Shown: positions 1 through 11,463 of the stretch, piece after piece | How the letters are laid out: each line of letters starts with the position of its first letter | Numbering within the stretch: position 1 is the stretch's first letter | Origin: Zygaena filipendulae | Lineage: Eukaryota; Arthropoda; Insecta; Lepidoptera; Zygaenidae | Assembly (NCBI GenBank): GCA_907165275.2 | Contig: OU015652.1 | Span: forward strand, 6,649,001-6,713,000 | Length of the DNA stretch: 64,000 nucleotides | Reading direction: 5' to 3' | The notes under the pieces: generated by a model | Told to the model about the DNA's origin: nothing | Databases searched by the model: none | Seen by the model: only the letters and a program-made list of their open reading frames with translations | Translations under genes and position numbers: made by a program

Positions 1-118
1 CTATAGGTGTGCCTATAATTTTTGAAGAATTCCCTCGATTTCCTTTTTGTTGCGGCACGCTGGTTGTGCTTCTTTTGTACTTCTTACATTTTACTTCTTA
101 CATAATAATTTATTATTT

Positions 119-507
119 AAACATTTTACCGCACAATATCGAGTGTATAATAATTTAAAATTAAACTGCAACAATCACACTTGTAGTCATAAACAGAAAA
201 ATTGTAGAAAAATGTTCTTTTCAGTAATTTTTTTGTGAAAAAATTGTGTTCATTTCAATTAGAACAAAGTAAAATCTCCTTAGTGCACTATGGCCTACAC
301 TAGTACCTCATTCATAACATTTCTCAGACAGTAAAAAATAGTTTCTTCTGAATTTTATTCATTTCTTGTTAATTATTTGTCCACGTCCAAATATACTATA
401 ATTTATAATTTAAATATTTTACTGCACAATATCCAGTGTATAATAATTTAAAATGAAACTGCAATAATCACACTTGTAGTTATAAACAGAAAAATTGTAG
501 AAAAATG
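119..507 (+). repeat. Direct repeat pair (about 95 bp, period 294)
   Basis: The block at 119-212 recurs at 413-507 with few changes; both contain GTGTATAATAATTTAAAAT and end AAATTGTAGAAAAATG. A CCACGTCCAAATATACTATA word recurs at 381 and 527. No gene is visible in 1-650. Confidence 0.7.
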
Positions 508-656
508 TTAATAATTAATAATTTCTCCACGTCCAAATATACTATAATATTTTATATGATTTTTTTTTGTTCTTTCATTATAAAAATTATAACTGAAAGT
601 GAAAACCTAATCTACTATCTCAAAACTTACAATTCTTGTATACATATATATACTGT

Positions 657-1270
657 TTATATAAGATGTGGTAAAATTAACTGCAAATGTTTATTTACAG
701 GGGGTGAAAGTATACGTTATAACAAACAGGATAAGCGAAAAAATAATATTATAAGTACGGTAGTTTTTCAGAATATAAAGAAAATAAATTCAATGAAAAA
801 TCATTACAAATTACAATTACATTTACAAGGTACACAATACACGTACGTATACGTCGTACTCTCACTAATACATATACCAGGCACGCGCTACGTTCACAGC
901 AAGCGATGCATCAGCTGTTGTTCGATCGAGGTCATTGACTTTAAAATCCCGGCGCGCGGCGATGTCTTTGTAAAGCCCACTCCATATTCACGCGAGAATC
1001 TTGTGAGAACCCAAGAAAACCACGAGAAACGGCGGAGAACATCGGCTCCACATTCACGTTCTCGTGGTTTTCTCGCGTTCTCGGAAGATTCTTGCGTGAA
1101 TGTGGAGAGAGCATAAAGCGATTAAGCGACCAGCGCCGTCACAGTTTTTCTTTTTGATTGATTTACTTAGTTTGAAAAAAAAATTAGAAACAATTATTAT
1201 ATGAATATGTTTACAGTGTATACTTTCAACCCTGTAAATATTTGCAGCAAATTTTACCACATCTTATATA
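657..1270. mobile_element. MITE family A, copy 1 (TIR about 55 bp)
   Basis: Begins TATATAAGATGTGGTAAAAT and ends with its complement ATTTTACCACATCTTATATA; GGGTGAAAGTATAC and GTATACTTTCAACCC continue the arms. The core shares GATCGAGGTCATTGAC with copy 2 at 28903-29397. Copy 1 additionally holds an inner inverted repeat (985-1115). Confidence 0.8.
985..1115. repeat. Inverted repeat with TTCTCG words inside MITE family A copy 1
   Basis: Left arm ATTCACGCGAGAATCTTG...GAAAACCACGAGAA, right arm TTCTCGTGGTTTTCTCGCG...AGATTCTTGCGTGAAT, bounded by CTCCA(T/C)ATTCACG. Its word pattern mirrors the GC-rich block at 14690-15025. Confidence 0.65.
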
Positions 1271-2222
1271 TTTATACAATCTGAATCTCGGAAACGGCTA
1301 CAACGATTTTCATGAAATTTAGTATGCAGGGGGTTTCGGGGACGATTCAGGATCTAGCTAGGTTTCATTTTTAGAAAACCACGTTTTGTCCGTGTTTTCA
1401 GGCAAAATCACATGGCAAAATGAGTGTTTGGTACTGCTTTTATACTTAACAACAGATGACGCTACGAGCAAAGCTCGGTCACCCACATCTTAAAATGCAG
1501 CAAGAAACTGCAACACAAACATTGTTTTCTGACTGCTGATCGATTGCGTTCAATCGATTACATAAATGTATTTAATTTTAATTATTCAAACACAATATGT
1601 TGTGTTTGAAATATGACTAGTGTTCTAAGTTTTAATTCAAGAACATTTGTTTAGCCGTACTAAGATTATCAGCTCTTTTCCACAGGTTTCCACAGGTCTG
1701 ATTAGTTATTATGTTACTTCGGTAATACAAATTTAAGAAAAAGATAGTAACCTTGAACTGTCGAGTGTCGGGGGATTCTGGTAAGTCTATCCATAATGAA
1801 ATGCCAAACCAAACTAAACAAAAAGCAACTATCACCAGTAAAATCAGTTGTCAAATAAAGCAGTGTAATCAACTCAAAGTTGTATACCTTTAAAAAACAC
1901 CCGTTAGTTTTTAAAAAAATCGATTGTCAGTCAGCTCTCTTCTTCTTCTTCTTTAATAATGGACTCTCTTTTTCGATTTAAATACTCGAAATATTTCTTA
2001 CTCACATGTATCACCATTGACAGTGGCAGAATCAAATGGTATTGACAAATGACGATCCCCTTTGCCAGCTCTGGAAGCTACAGCATTTGTTGCTCCCAAG
2101 TGATCACCTGAATAAAAAAAAAACGTTTTTAAAGGTTTTTTTTATTTACTCGTAGGTATGCTGTGTAGAGGTATGTTACTGCACTTCACTATGGTAACTC
2201 CACGAAACGCGATACAATAACA
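1271..2222. other. Intergenic DNA without recognised gene
   Basis: Opens with a Helitron-like fragment (ATGAAATTTAGTATGCAGG near 1312). ORF 1632-1835 on the minus strand is not recognised. Confidence 0.35.
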
Positions 2223-2545
2223 AAAAAATAAAACCGACTTCCAAAAAAACAAAACTAAAAGCTAAAAATAACAAAATACCGATTTAATCCAAAAGACAAT
2301 ATAATACACGTGATATTATTATTGGTTTGTGCTACCACTGATCGTTTTTATTCGGTGCCAAGCCCGCTTGTGTCTGCCCACTTGAGTTGTTCAGCTCACG
2401 ACGAGCTCGTGACGGAAGTCGACTTAACCCATCTACCCACTCCATATTTGGCTTGTCACCGACTTCAAACCGATCAGTGGTAGCCACAGAGTACTCAACC
2501 AATAATAATATTATGTGTATTATTGTCTTTTGGTTTAGAACAGTG
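2223..2545. repeat. Foldback element, copy 1 (ACCGACTTCC family)
   Basis: Starts AAAACCGACTTCCAAAAA and holds arms CCAAAAGACAATATAATACA (2289 on) and the reverse complement ending near 2532, around a GATCAGTGGTAGC-containing centre. Same family as 7617-7977 and 8533-8722. Confidence 0.65.
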
Positions 2546-5500
2546 CGACCATGAATAGGGTAAAAGTTTGTGATAAATCACTAAGAAAAGGCACTATACC
2601 ATTTTATTTCTCACGAATGATATCAAATAAAATAAAATCTCAAGTAAATCTAAATGAAACAAAAGGTAATGAATTAGAATTTTTTCGAGACTACAACTAG
2701 ATCTGAATTTACGGTATTCCATCAAGACATAGCAGGCGCTGTAAACAAGTCTGAAAATTTATCTTCATCCCTGATCGAAATGTCTAAAAATAATAACAAT
2801 AAAATAATAGACGTAGTGTGCCTAACAGAAACTTTTATCAAAAGGGGAACACAGTCCCTTTTAAAAATACCAGGGTATAGACTGATATCCTCATACTGTA
2901 GAGAAAAAAGCAGAGGTGGATCTTGTGTATTGGTTAAGTGTAATACATCAGCTAAAGAATTAATTTTTGCGAATAATTTGTCATGTGTGAATTCATTCGA
3001 ATGTTGTGTTATAGAGATTTTGGACCCTAAGATTATTATAATATGTATATATCGTACTCCGAACAGTAACTGTAGTACTTTCTTGGAAAAACTAACGGAC
3101 TTGTTACATTACATACACCAGAATAAAAGTACTAATAAGATTCTGCTCTGTGGTGATTGGAATATAGACATTTTGAAAGGTAATAATAACACTAAAGAGC
3201 TGAAAAGCATTTTACATAACTTTAATCTGACGTTGCACATAACGACACCTACAAGAAACTCATTGTGCATTGATCTAATCGTTAGCAATATTAAGTCAGC
3301 AATCTCTGCAGTTCATTACCTGGCTATCTCGGACCACGAAACTGGACAAACATTTACTTATACTGTTAAACATAAAGTTAAAGAAAATATATGGTATGAG
3401 TATAGGTATAATATTGAGAAATTCAGAGAATGCATAGATTCCTTGTCACTCTCCGATATTTACAACAAATCTATGGATGAAGCTTTCAATGAGTTTCATG
3501 ATTTGGTGAAGCTTTTCTACACTCTATGCTTCCCTAAATTAAGAATAAAAATAAACGGTAACAAGACAAAGATTAAATGGATGACTAAAGGTATCAAGCG
3601 ATGTAGTATAGTTAAGAGAAAGCTTTACTTGAATTAAAATATATAAAATATACCAGGGGGTCCACCAGGGGTCCACGGGAGCCCGACAGGGGTCTACGCT
3701 TGCGTGGAAAAAAAGTGGGGGTCCACAACTGTTGGATGAAGACGCTTTTTAGACTGGCCTTGAAACTTAGCTTAAATGATATCCACTCACAGCATAATCA
3801 AAGCAATATAAATTCTCACCTTTTTTTGGAAAACTTTTAACTCATAGTTGATTGAAAAATAGCCACAACACAGATTGCCATAGACATATACTGTTTTCGG
3901 GTTTCGGAAGTAAGTTAGTAAATGTAATAGCTGCAGGGGGTCCACCAGATCCAGCAAAATGTTTAAAGTGGTCTATGAGAAAAAAAAGTATGGGAACCGC
4001 TGAAGTAGATTAAAGTTATCAATAGTAAAGCCTTTGTTTGAAAAAGGCAGCTCTAGTGACATGAACAATTATAGGCCTATTACATTAATACCCGTATTCG
4101 CAAAAATTTTTGAAAAAGCAAGATTAAATAAATTCGTAACGAAACATGGGGTTCTAATTAAGGAACAATTTGAGTTTCGTAGTAATAGCTCAACAACTTG
4201 TGCATGTTTTAGTCTTATAAAAGCTGTTACTGAGAGTCTAAACGATAATGTACCAATATCAGCGCTATATCTCTAGAGTAAGGCATTCGATTTTGTAGAT
4301 CACAAAGTTTTATTAGGCAAAATTGAAAAGTACGGAATTAGAGGTAATGCCCATCACTGGTTGAGAAGCTACCTCAGTGACAGAAAACAATGTACGGAAA
4401 TCTGTAAAGTCAGCAATGGATATAAAAAGCACTACAGATCTAAGTATAGGCTGAATCATTGTGGTGTTCCGCAGGGGAGTGTCCATGGTCCCTTCCTCTT
4501 CTTGCTATACATTAATGACTTATCAAAAGTAACTGAACATCAATACATTCTTTTTGCTGATGATACAACCGTTCTCATAAAATGTAAAGATAAGCATTAT
4601 AAAGATATATACGAAAACGAAATTAATGAAACATTGAGAGTAACCGAAAATAATTTGAAAATAAACATAAATAAAACAAAATTTATGCATTTTAGAACTT
4701 ATAAGTCACAGCATATGTCTCTTAGGGTCCGGTTTCAAAACAATAATGTGGAAGAGGTAAATACCACAAACTTTCTAGGCCTGATTTATGACGTAAATTG
4801 TAATTGGAAAGCGCATATTGACTATGTTTGTAACAGCTCGATCGCTTCGTATATGCACTTAGACGTTTAAGACAAATAGCGAGTACAGAGTCCGTAATAG
4901 CCGCATATCACGGATATGTCACTTCCACATTGTCCTATGGTTTGCTGGTGTGGGGTAATTCGGTAGAATTAAATAGAGCGTTTAAAGTCCAGAAAAAGTG
5001 CATCAGGGCAATATGTGGTGCAGGGCAAATGGATACCTGTAAACCACTATTTAAAAAATACAAGGTCTTACCACTTGCGTGCATGTACATCAGAGAAGCA
5101 TTTTTATTTGTAATAAGAAATCCTCAGTATTTTACCAAAAATAAAGAAATCTTGAAGAGCACAAGGTATCCAGATAAATTATATATTCCGTTTTGTAAAC
5201 TACAACTCTTAAAAAAAAATTCGTATTTCATGGCAATCGAAATATATAACAAATTATATGAAAGTTTCAACGGTGGAAGCCTCTTCTTTATCAGATTTAA
5301 GCTAAATGCATGGCTTCTGCAAATGTTACTATACAGTTAGTGACTTCTTATAATATGATAAATCGTGGTAATTCTATTAATGTTTCCGACTTCAAATTAT
5401 TGATCCTAGAGTTTTGACATTTTAATTGACATTAAATTTATTATTATTTTATTTTTTACAAACAAATTGATGAATTTATTATTTTCCGTAATATTGCTAT

Positions 5501-5712
5501 TAATGTTAATGTTGATTCCGTATATATATATTGTATGATAATTAATATATTTCTAATGATTGGTATTGTCCTATAATAATTATTTTTTACTATAATGTTA
5601 TTTCTTATAAATATAAATTACTAAATATATTGTATGCCCCCATAGGCAGAACATAGTGGTCCTACTGCATATTAAGATATTTTAGAACTCTGTTTTACCT
5701 ATGCTCACAATA
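2540..5712 (+). mobile_element. Non-LTR retrotransposon (Jockey/CR1-like LINE), broken
   Basis: An endonuclease ORF (2780-3637) shows CLTET, GDWNID and AISDH motifs of the apurinic-type endonuclease. After an interruption (3638-4020), reverse transcriptase pieces follow: NYRPITLIPVFAKIFEK at 4064 on, KAFDFVDHKVL (4280s), GVPQGSVHGPFLFLLYINDL, the catalytic FADDTTVL, FLGLIYDVNCNWKAHID, then the C-terminal SYGLLVWGN and CIRAICGAG region to TAG at 5340. Coding is destroyed by a stop at 4274-4276 and a frameshift near 4860. The AT-rich 3' tail runs to about 5712. Dead copy; clade assignment is from motif style only. Confidence 0.85.
3640..4015. mobile_element. Probable MITE inserted in the LINE (hAT-like ends)
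   Basis: This non-coding block separates the endonuclease and reverse transcriptase ORFs. It starts with CCAGGGGGTCCACCAGGGG and ends near GGGAACCGCTG. CAGGGG / CCGCTG-type ends and GGTCCAC repeats are typical of small hAT derivatives. Target duplication not resolved. Confidence 0.45.
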
Positions 5713-6149
5713 AATAGTATATTTCATTATAAGTGCGGAAAGCCTGTCATTGCAAAGAGTTCCGACAAATGTCTACCCGAGCCGAGGCGCAGCCGAAGGT
5801 GAGGGTTGACAGTCGGAACTAGTTGCAATGACGGTTCCGCACGTGTACTGAACAACTATTTTTAATACAGTTACGAAAAAATTAAGCAATTTAATAAAAT
5901 ATCAAAAACACAACAAACTCAACTAAGTTCCAACTGTGATCAAGAGATGGCGCTAGTCGTATTAGTAATGCGAAACCTACGTTTCGCAATGCAAAAAGTG
6001 TGTCAAAGTCGTGTCGCCATTTTGACAGTTGGCAAAGAGAACGCACGAGTTCGGGAAAGGTAAACAAAAAGCTCGAGTATGTAATAGCCCACATCCCGAA
6101 CGCTAAACGTCCCTGCAATACGCCACTTTTTGAGCAACTGTATTAAAAA
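5713..6149. mobile_element. 437-bp repeat, copy 1, with cruciform-forming head
   Basis: Almost identical to 9201-9637. The first 110 bases (5733-5842) form nested inverted repeats (GTGCGGAA...TTCCGCAC and GTTCCGAC...GTCGGAAC). The rest lies between TTTTTAATACAGTT and AACTGTATTAAAAA inverted ends. Apparent ORFs in it are shadows. Confidence 0.75.
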
Positions 6150-6189
6150 TTTCATTTCATTTCATTAAATCGGTATTTTGTTTTTTGTA

Positions 6190-6434
6190 GATTTTTAACC
6201 GACTTCCCAAAAAGGAGGAGGTTCTCAATTCGTCTGAATGTTTTTTTTTTGTGTATCACGATCACTCGAAGATGGTTGGACCGATTTGGAAAATTCTTTT
6301 ATTGTTTGAAAGGGTATACTCCAACTTAGGTCCCATTGCCACCAAGTCGGGATCTGATGATGGGATCTTGGAGAAATCGAGGGAACTCTTCAAAAATTAT
6401 AGGCACACCTATAGCGATTTGGGTATTTTTTAAA
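6190..6434 (+). repeat. Dispersed lepidopteran repeat fragment (ACTCGAAGATGG / AACTCTTCAAAAATTATAGG)
   Basis: Contains ACCGACTTCCCAAAAAGGAGG, CGATCACTCGAAGATGGTTGG, and an end at AGGCACACCTATAG. Reverse-complement relatives occur at 1-45 and at 9080-9200 plus 9638-9750. No coding potential beyond chance ORFs. Confidence 0.6.
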
Positions 6435-7616
6435 GTAAATCGTTCATTTGCTTTCGAAAAGCAAATTTTTAAGAAGTGGAACTGATGATGAAGACAGATG
6501 GCCATCGGAACTACTCAATAATATGTATTTCACAGGTTCCGATTCATTAACTTTTATGTGTTTTCTAAACAATTTATGCTAGTCACAATGTACACATATG
6601 ATGAAGTGGAACTGATAGTGAAGTACCAGGAAATTCCTCAAAAATTAACGTCCCTGCATTGGGAAAAAGCAATATTTTGTAAAAGGTGATGAGCAGTTGA
6701 CATAAGGCTATTAACTTAGATAAATTACAAACCCACCCACTGAAAAGCAAAAAATAAACAAAAGAACAATGGCAAAATTTCTATAGGAGCTGGACTTGAC
6801 TTTTATTTTTCATGTCCCAAAATAGACTATAGTTAGATTGATTTGTTTTTATGTTGTAAATACCATCCCGTTTAAAAATCATATCTAAATAGCCACAATT
6901 TTTTAAAATAACATCGTAAAATCCACAATACATTTGAGGTTAGAATCAACAACTACATTTTACCCGACCTAAAAGTGTAGTTAGCATAGAAATAATGTAG
7001 TCACAACTTCACAAGTGGTAGTTATCAGTCCGTAAAAAATGCCTAGGTAAAAACGACAAAGGAAATTCAAAATAGAACAACAAGTAAAGCGATTAAAATG
7101 CGTGATTGCCGGGTGTCATGTCAATTGCCAATCAAATCAAATATTTAATGATTAATGACAATCACTGGCGCGGTTCGATGACCACAGATTTAGTAACTTG
7201 TCAAAGACAAATGACGTTCCGATTTACGCAATTGAACAAAATGCTTATACTTACTATGAACCTAAATATTTTTTTTTATGACAAGAACGCACACACAGTT
7301 GTTGATTTGATGCCTACATAAATTATCTAGTAAAACTATTAAGAAAAACGTGAATAATTATAGTCTTTGAATACTAAGTCATGTCATACGCGAAATGAAT
7401 CGTCAATAGGTGCGTTCTGAAACCACATACATGATGTCGTAGAAGTTACAAAAACAAAAATAAATTAATATCTTTTTTTTGTGGCTACTTATAGAGATAT
7501 TTTTTGTGTTTTTTAAAATCTTAAAAAATAAGGATTTTTTTCATATATATATCATATATGGACACCATTGTTTCGTATCGAGTCCGATCTGGCCATCCTT
7601 CTTTAAACAAAAAAAT
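6435..7616. other. Intergenic repeat-derived DNA
   Basis: Contains a GTCCCTGCATTGGGAAAAAGC segment (6650 on) echoed in reverse at 8805-8850, so at least part is dispersed repeat. The ORF at 7106-7321 is not recognised. Confidence 0.35.
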
Positions 7617-7977
7617 TAAAACCGACTTACAAAAACACAAAACTAAAAAGCTAAAAATAACAAAATACCGATTTAATTCAAAAGACAAAAATACACGTAA
7701 TTTTATTATTGGTTTGTGCTACTAATCGGTTTGAAATCGGTGACAAGCCAAATATGGAATAGATGTGTAGATGGGCTAAGTCGACTCCCGCCATGAGCAG
7801 GTCGTGAGAAAAGCAACCCAAGTGGGCAGACACAAACGGGCTTGGCACCGAATTCAAACCAATTAGTGGTAGCACAAACCAATAAAAATATTACGTGTAT
7901 TTTTGTCTTTTGGATTAAATCGGTATTTTGTTATTTTTAGCTTTTTAGTTTTGTGTTTTTGGAAGTCGGTTTTAATT
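7617..7977. repeat. Foldback element, copy 2, with arms of roughly 130 bp
   Basis: Runs from AAAACCGACTTACAAAAAC to GTGTTTTTGGAAGTCGGTTT and is almost one long inverted repeat. The arms contain AGCTAAAAATAACAAAATACC and its complement. A half copy of the same arm lies at about 8040-8205. Confidence 0.7.
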
Positions 7978-8532
7978 TTTTTTTGTTAAAATTTTGTTTT
8001 TAGTTTTGTTTTTTTGGAAGTCGGTTTTTATTTTTTTTGGCACCGAGTTCAAACCGATCAGTAGTATAGCACAATATTATAGCACCAATATTATATTACG
8101 AGTATTTTTGTCTTTTGTATTAAATTGGTATTTTATTTTGTTATTTTTAACTTTTTAGCAAGTATGGTGCATTTTTGTGTTTTTTTGGAAGTCGGTTTTA
8201 ATTTTTTTGTTATTAGTACACTCAGACGAAATAAAAACTCAAGACGGAGCGCTGTCAACAACAAAGTGAAGCCCGTATCGTAAACATGTGAGCATTTAGT
8301 GAGTGTTGCCGTGTAGTGAAAACTTATTACCCAAAATTGTTAAGTTCTAGAAAGATGAATGGATAAGTAAATAGATAAGTTAGTATTTTTTTAAGTTGTA
8401 TACCTCGGTTGTATATTCGAGAACCTTAAAAATATAGGTTTCGAATTTATGATAAAACATGGAAAATAAAAATTAACGCCTATTTACACTTACATTAATT
8501 TTATGAATATTAAATTTTTTTACAAAATAATT

Positions 8533-8722
8533 GAAACCGACTTCCAAAAAACACATAACTAAAAAGCTAAAAATAACAAAATACCGATTTAATCCAACAG
8601 ACCAACAACGTAATACCTACTATTATTGGTTTGTGCTACCACTTTTCGATTAGGTAGGTATTATTGTCTGTTGGATTAAATCGGTATTTTAATATTTTAA
8701 GCTTTTTAGTTTTGTGTTTTTT
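8533..8722. repeat. Foldback element, copy 3 (ACCGACTTCC family)
   Basis: Inverted repeat beginning AAACCGACTTCCAAAAAAC and closing with GCTTTTTAGTTTTGTG. It is shorter than the other two copies. It lies within the hAT-type element. Confidence 0.65.
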
Positions 8723-9200
8723 TGTTAAAAATTTGTTCATTTCTTGCTTTTAAGTGAGACGGTTTGTAATTTATCTAAGTTACAATAGCCTGATGTTAAC
8801 TACTCATCATCTTTTACAAAATATTGCTCTTCTCGATGCAGGGACGTTAATTTTTGAGGAGTTCTCCTGGTACGTCACACTCAGTTCCACTTTGCCATAT
8901 ACGTTGTGAGTTGTGACGAGCATAAATTATTTAGGAACCATTTAAAATTAACGAATCGGAACTCGTGAAATACCTATTATTGAGTAGTCCCGATGATCAT
9001 CTGTGGTCTTCATAATCAGTTCCACTTCTTCAAATTTTGCTTTCCGAAAGCAAATGAACAATTTACTATAAAAAATACTCAAATCGGTATAGGTGTGCTT
9101 ATTATTTTTGAAGAGTTCCCTCGATTTCTCCAAGATCCCATCATCAGATCCCGATTTGGTGGCAATGGGACCTAATTGAGAGTAAACCCTTTCAAACAAA

Positions 9201-9637
9201 AATAGTATATTTCATTATAAGTGCGGAAAGCCTGTCATTGCAAAGAGTTCCGACAAATGTCTACCCGAGCCGAGGCGCAGCCGAAGGTGAGGGTTGACAG
9301 TCCGAACTAGTTGCAATGACGGTTCCGCACGTGTACTGAACAACTATTTTTAATACAGTTACGAAAAAATTAAGCAATTTAATAAAATATCAAAAACACA
9401 ATAAACTCAACTAATTTCCAACTGTGATCAAGAGATGGCGCTAGTCGTATTAGTAATGCGAAACCTATGTTTCGCAATGCAAAAAGTGTGTCAAAGTCGT
9501 GTCGCCATTTTTGACAGTTGGCAAAGAGAACGCACGAGTTCGGGAAAGGTAAACAAAAAGCTCGAGTATGTAATAGCCCACATCCCGAACGCTAAACGTC
9601 CCTGCAATACGCCACTTTTTGAGCAACTGTATTAAAA
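9201..9637. mobile_element. 437-bp repeat, copy 2, nested inside the 8221-10179 element
   Basis: Nearly identical to 5713-6149, differing by a few bases. It interrupts another repeat at TTTCAAACAAA / AAGAATTTTC. The uninterrupted version of that host repeat is visible near 6275-6310, so this is an insertion rather than a segmental duplication. Confidence 0.75.
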
Positions 9638-10184
9638 AAGAATTTTCGAAATTGGTCCGTCTTCGAGTAATCGGTGAACCTACATAAAAAAAAAAAAACA
9701 TACATACAATCGAATGCATAACCTCCTTCTTTTTGAAAGTCGGTTAAAAACTTAAAATCGAAATAGGTAAATGAACGTGTTACATTACGTTCCAGGTCAC
9801 ATTAACTTACCCATAAAATGGGGACTATTGTGACGCTCACTAGTAGCAACACTTATGAAAGTTGTGGAGGTTTTGTGTTCCAAGTTGTCATAAATTAATA
9901 AAATTGATATTTTATTAAAAATGTGGTTCTATCCTGCTTTTTATTTTTCGAAGATTGATTTTTACACCCTCTCACTACAAAATTCGGCATTTTTTCTATA
10001 AAAAATAGAAATTATTACAGCGTGACACTCCGCGCGTCGGAATAGCTTGACTGACAAGGTAAGGCGTAGTTTTGTTATATGTGTGTGCGTGTAACTGTGC
10101 ATGTACACGCCGAGGCGTAGTTTTACGGCTTCACTTCTTAGTTCACAGCGCTCCGTCTTGAGTTTTTATTTCGTCTGAGTTAGT

Positions 10185-10279
10185 ACATCAGTGTTTTATA
10201 ATGTAAATAATTTTTTTTTACATCAGTGTTTTATAATGTAAATAATTTTTTTTTACATCAGTGTTTATAATGTAAACTG
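10185..10279 (+). repeat. Tandem repeat, three units of 35 bp
   Basis: ACATCAGTGTTTTATAATG followed by TAAATAATTTTTTTT begins at 10185, 10220 and 10255. The third unit is shortened. It abuts the right target duplication of the 8221-10179 element. Confidence 0.8.
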
Positions 10280-10550
10280 CTAATTTACTGTAATCCCAGA
10301 ATTCGGAATTCTTAAAGGAATTGTATCAGAACATAAAATTTATGTCGTATCCAAAGACTTACAATAATTATTAATTTATAACTGGTATATTAGGTAAATA
10401 GCGTTGCTAGCATCCTCTTTGTTCTGGTATAAATAATAATAACAACAAACAGATCTACTTGATCCCACACTAAGCTATAAGCTTTTGTCATGGAAACCAA
10501 GCAAACATGATACTTGCCACATATTATTACATATAATATTATATTATCTT

Positions 10551-10820
10551 AATATATATAAATCACGTGTCACATTGTTTGTCCGCGATGGACTCCGAAA
10601 CTACTGAACGGATTTTGATAGAATTTTGTAATCATTTATAATATGGTCCAACTTAAAAGATAGGATAGTTTTTATGCCGGAATTCCCGCGGAAACTCCGG
10701 CACTAATGCGGGGAACAGCTAATCACCGTAAACTACTGTCAGGGGTACAAAGAACTTTTTCCCCGCAATTCCCGCGGGAACTCCGAAACTACCGCGGATG
10801 AAGTTACGGGCGACAGCTAG
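10551..10820 (+). mobile_element. Helitron-like short repeat (ends ACAGCTAG)
   Basis: Holds GTCCGCGATGGACTCCGAAAC, GGAATTCCCGCGGAAACTCC and a terminal GGGCGACAGCTAG followed by T. The GC-rich hairpin just before CTAG|T is the look of a Helitron 3' end. Class is inferred. Confidence 0.5.
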
Positions 10821-10964
10821 TAATATTATAAATATACAAAAATTCCCAAACTGGAATGTGGAACCCTGTATTCATCACACAAACTCCACCCTCACTGGTA
10901 ATCTAACTCGGAACCTCTTGATTAGCGGAAAGGCTTAGTGTCCTACTGCACCTATCGGGTTACC

Positions 10965-11162
10965 CCTAATAATATTATAAATGCAAAAGTAACTCTGTCT
11001 GTCTGTCTGTTACACTTTCACGCCTAGACGGCTCAACCGATCATGATGAAATTTTGCATATACATTGTCAGGGATACAGAAAAGGACATAGGGTACTATT
11101 TGTCCTGGAATTCCCGCGGGATCTCCGAAATTAACGCGGATGAAACCGCGGGGAACAGCTAG
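10965..11162 (+). mobile_element. Helitron-like short repeat, near-canonical copy
   Basis: Starts CCTAATAATATTATAAATGC, then CTGTCTGTCTG, CTCAACCGATCATGATGAAA, TTCCCGCGGGA, AACGCGGATGAAACCGCGG and ends GGAACAGCTAG/T. This is the best full copy of the family in the window. Confidence 0.6.
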
Positions 11163-11463
11163 TCAATAATAAATAGGAATGAGCTAGTTATAAATTAACA
11201 CCTTTCAACTGATGGGATGCAAATCAAGTCATTGTATAATCTTTAATATAATTTTTGCATTTGAAATCCAAACTGTAAGTATGGATTTGAATGGAACTTG
11301 GTATCTCAATAGCTTTCTATCTTAGATCACACAAACATTACTTTTAATTCTAGCACATCAGTTTCCAAGAGATATTCAAAATATATATTATATTACATTT
11401 TGAGGTTCACACTCACATAACAAATAATAATTACACCATTGAAAATATTACAAGTAGTGAAGG

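Larger units (their letters stand above)
8221..10179. mobile_element. TIR DNA transposon, 1959 bp, with perfect 8-bp target duplication (hAT-type)
   Basis: Left end CTCAGACGAAATAAAA (8221) and right end TTTTATTTCGTCTGAG (to 10179) are inverted copies. The match is perfect for 35 bp and continues imperfectly to about 54 bp. The flanks are identical: TTAGTACA at 8213-8220 and 10180-10187. Eight-base duplications fit the hAT superfamily. No transposase ORF remains. The interior carries other repeats, including a foldback (8533-8722) and a 437-bp element (9201-9637), so it is non-autonomous or gutted. Confidence 0.85.

Noticed and set aside
505..1116. 203-codon ORF at the window start
   Set aside because: Runs through a MITE and its nested palindrome; composition follows the repeats, not a protein.
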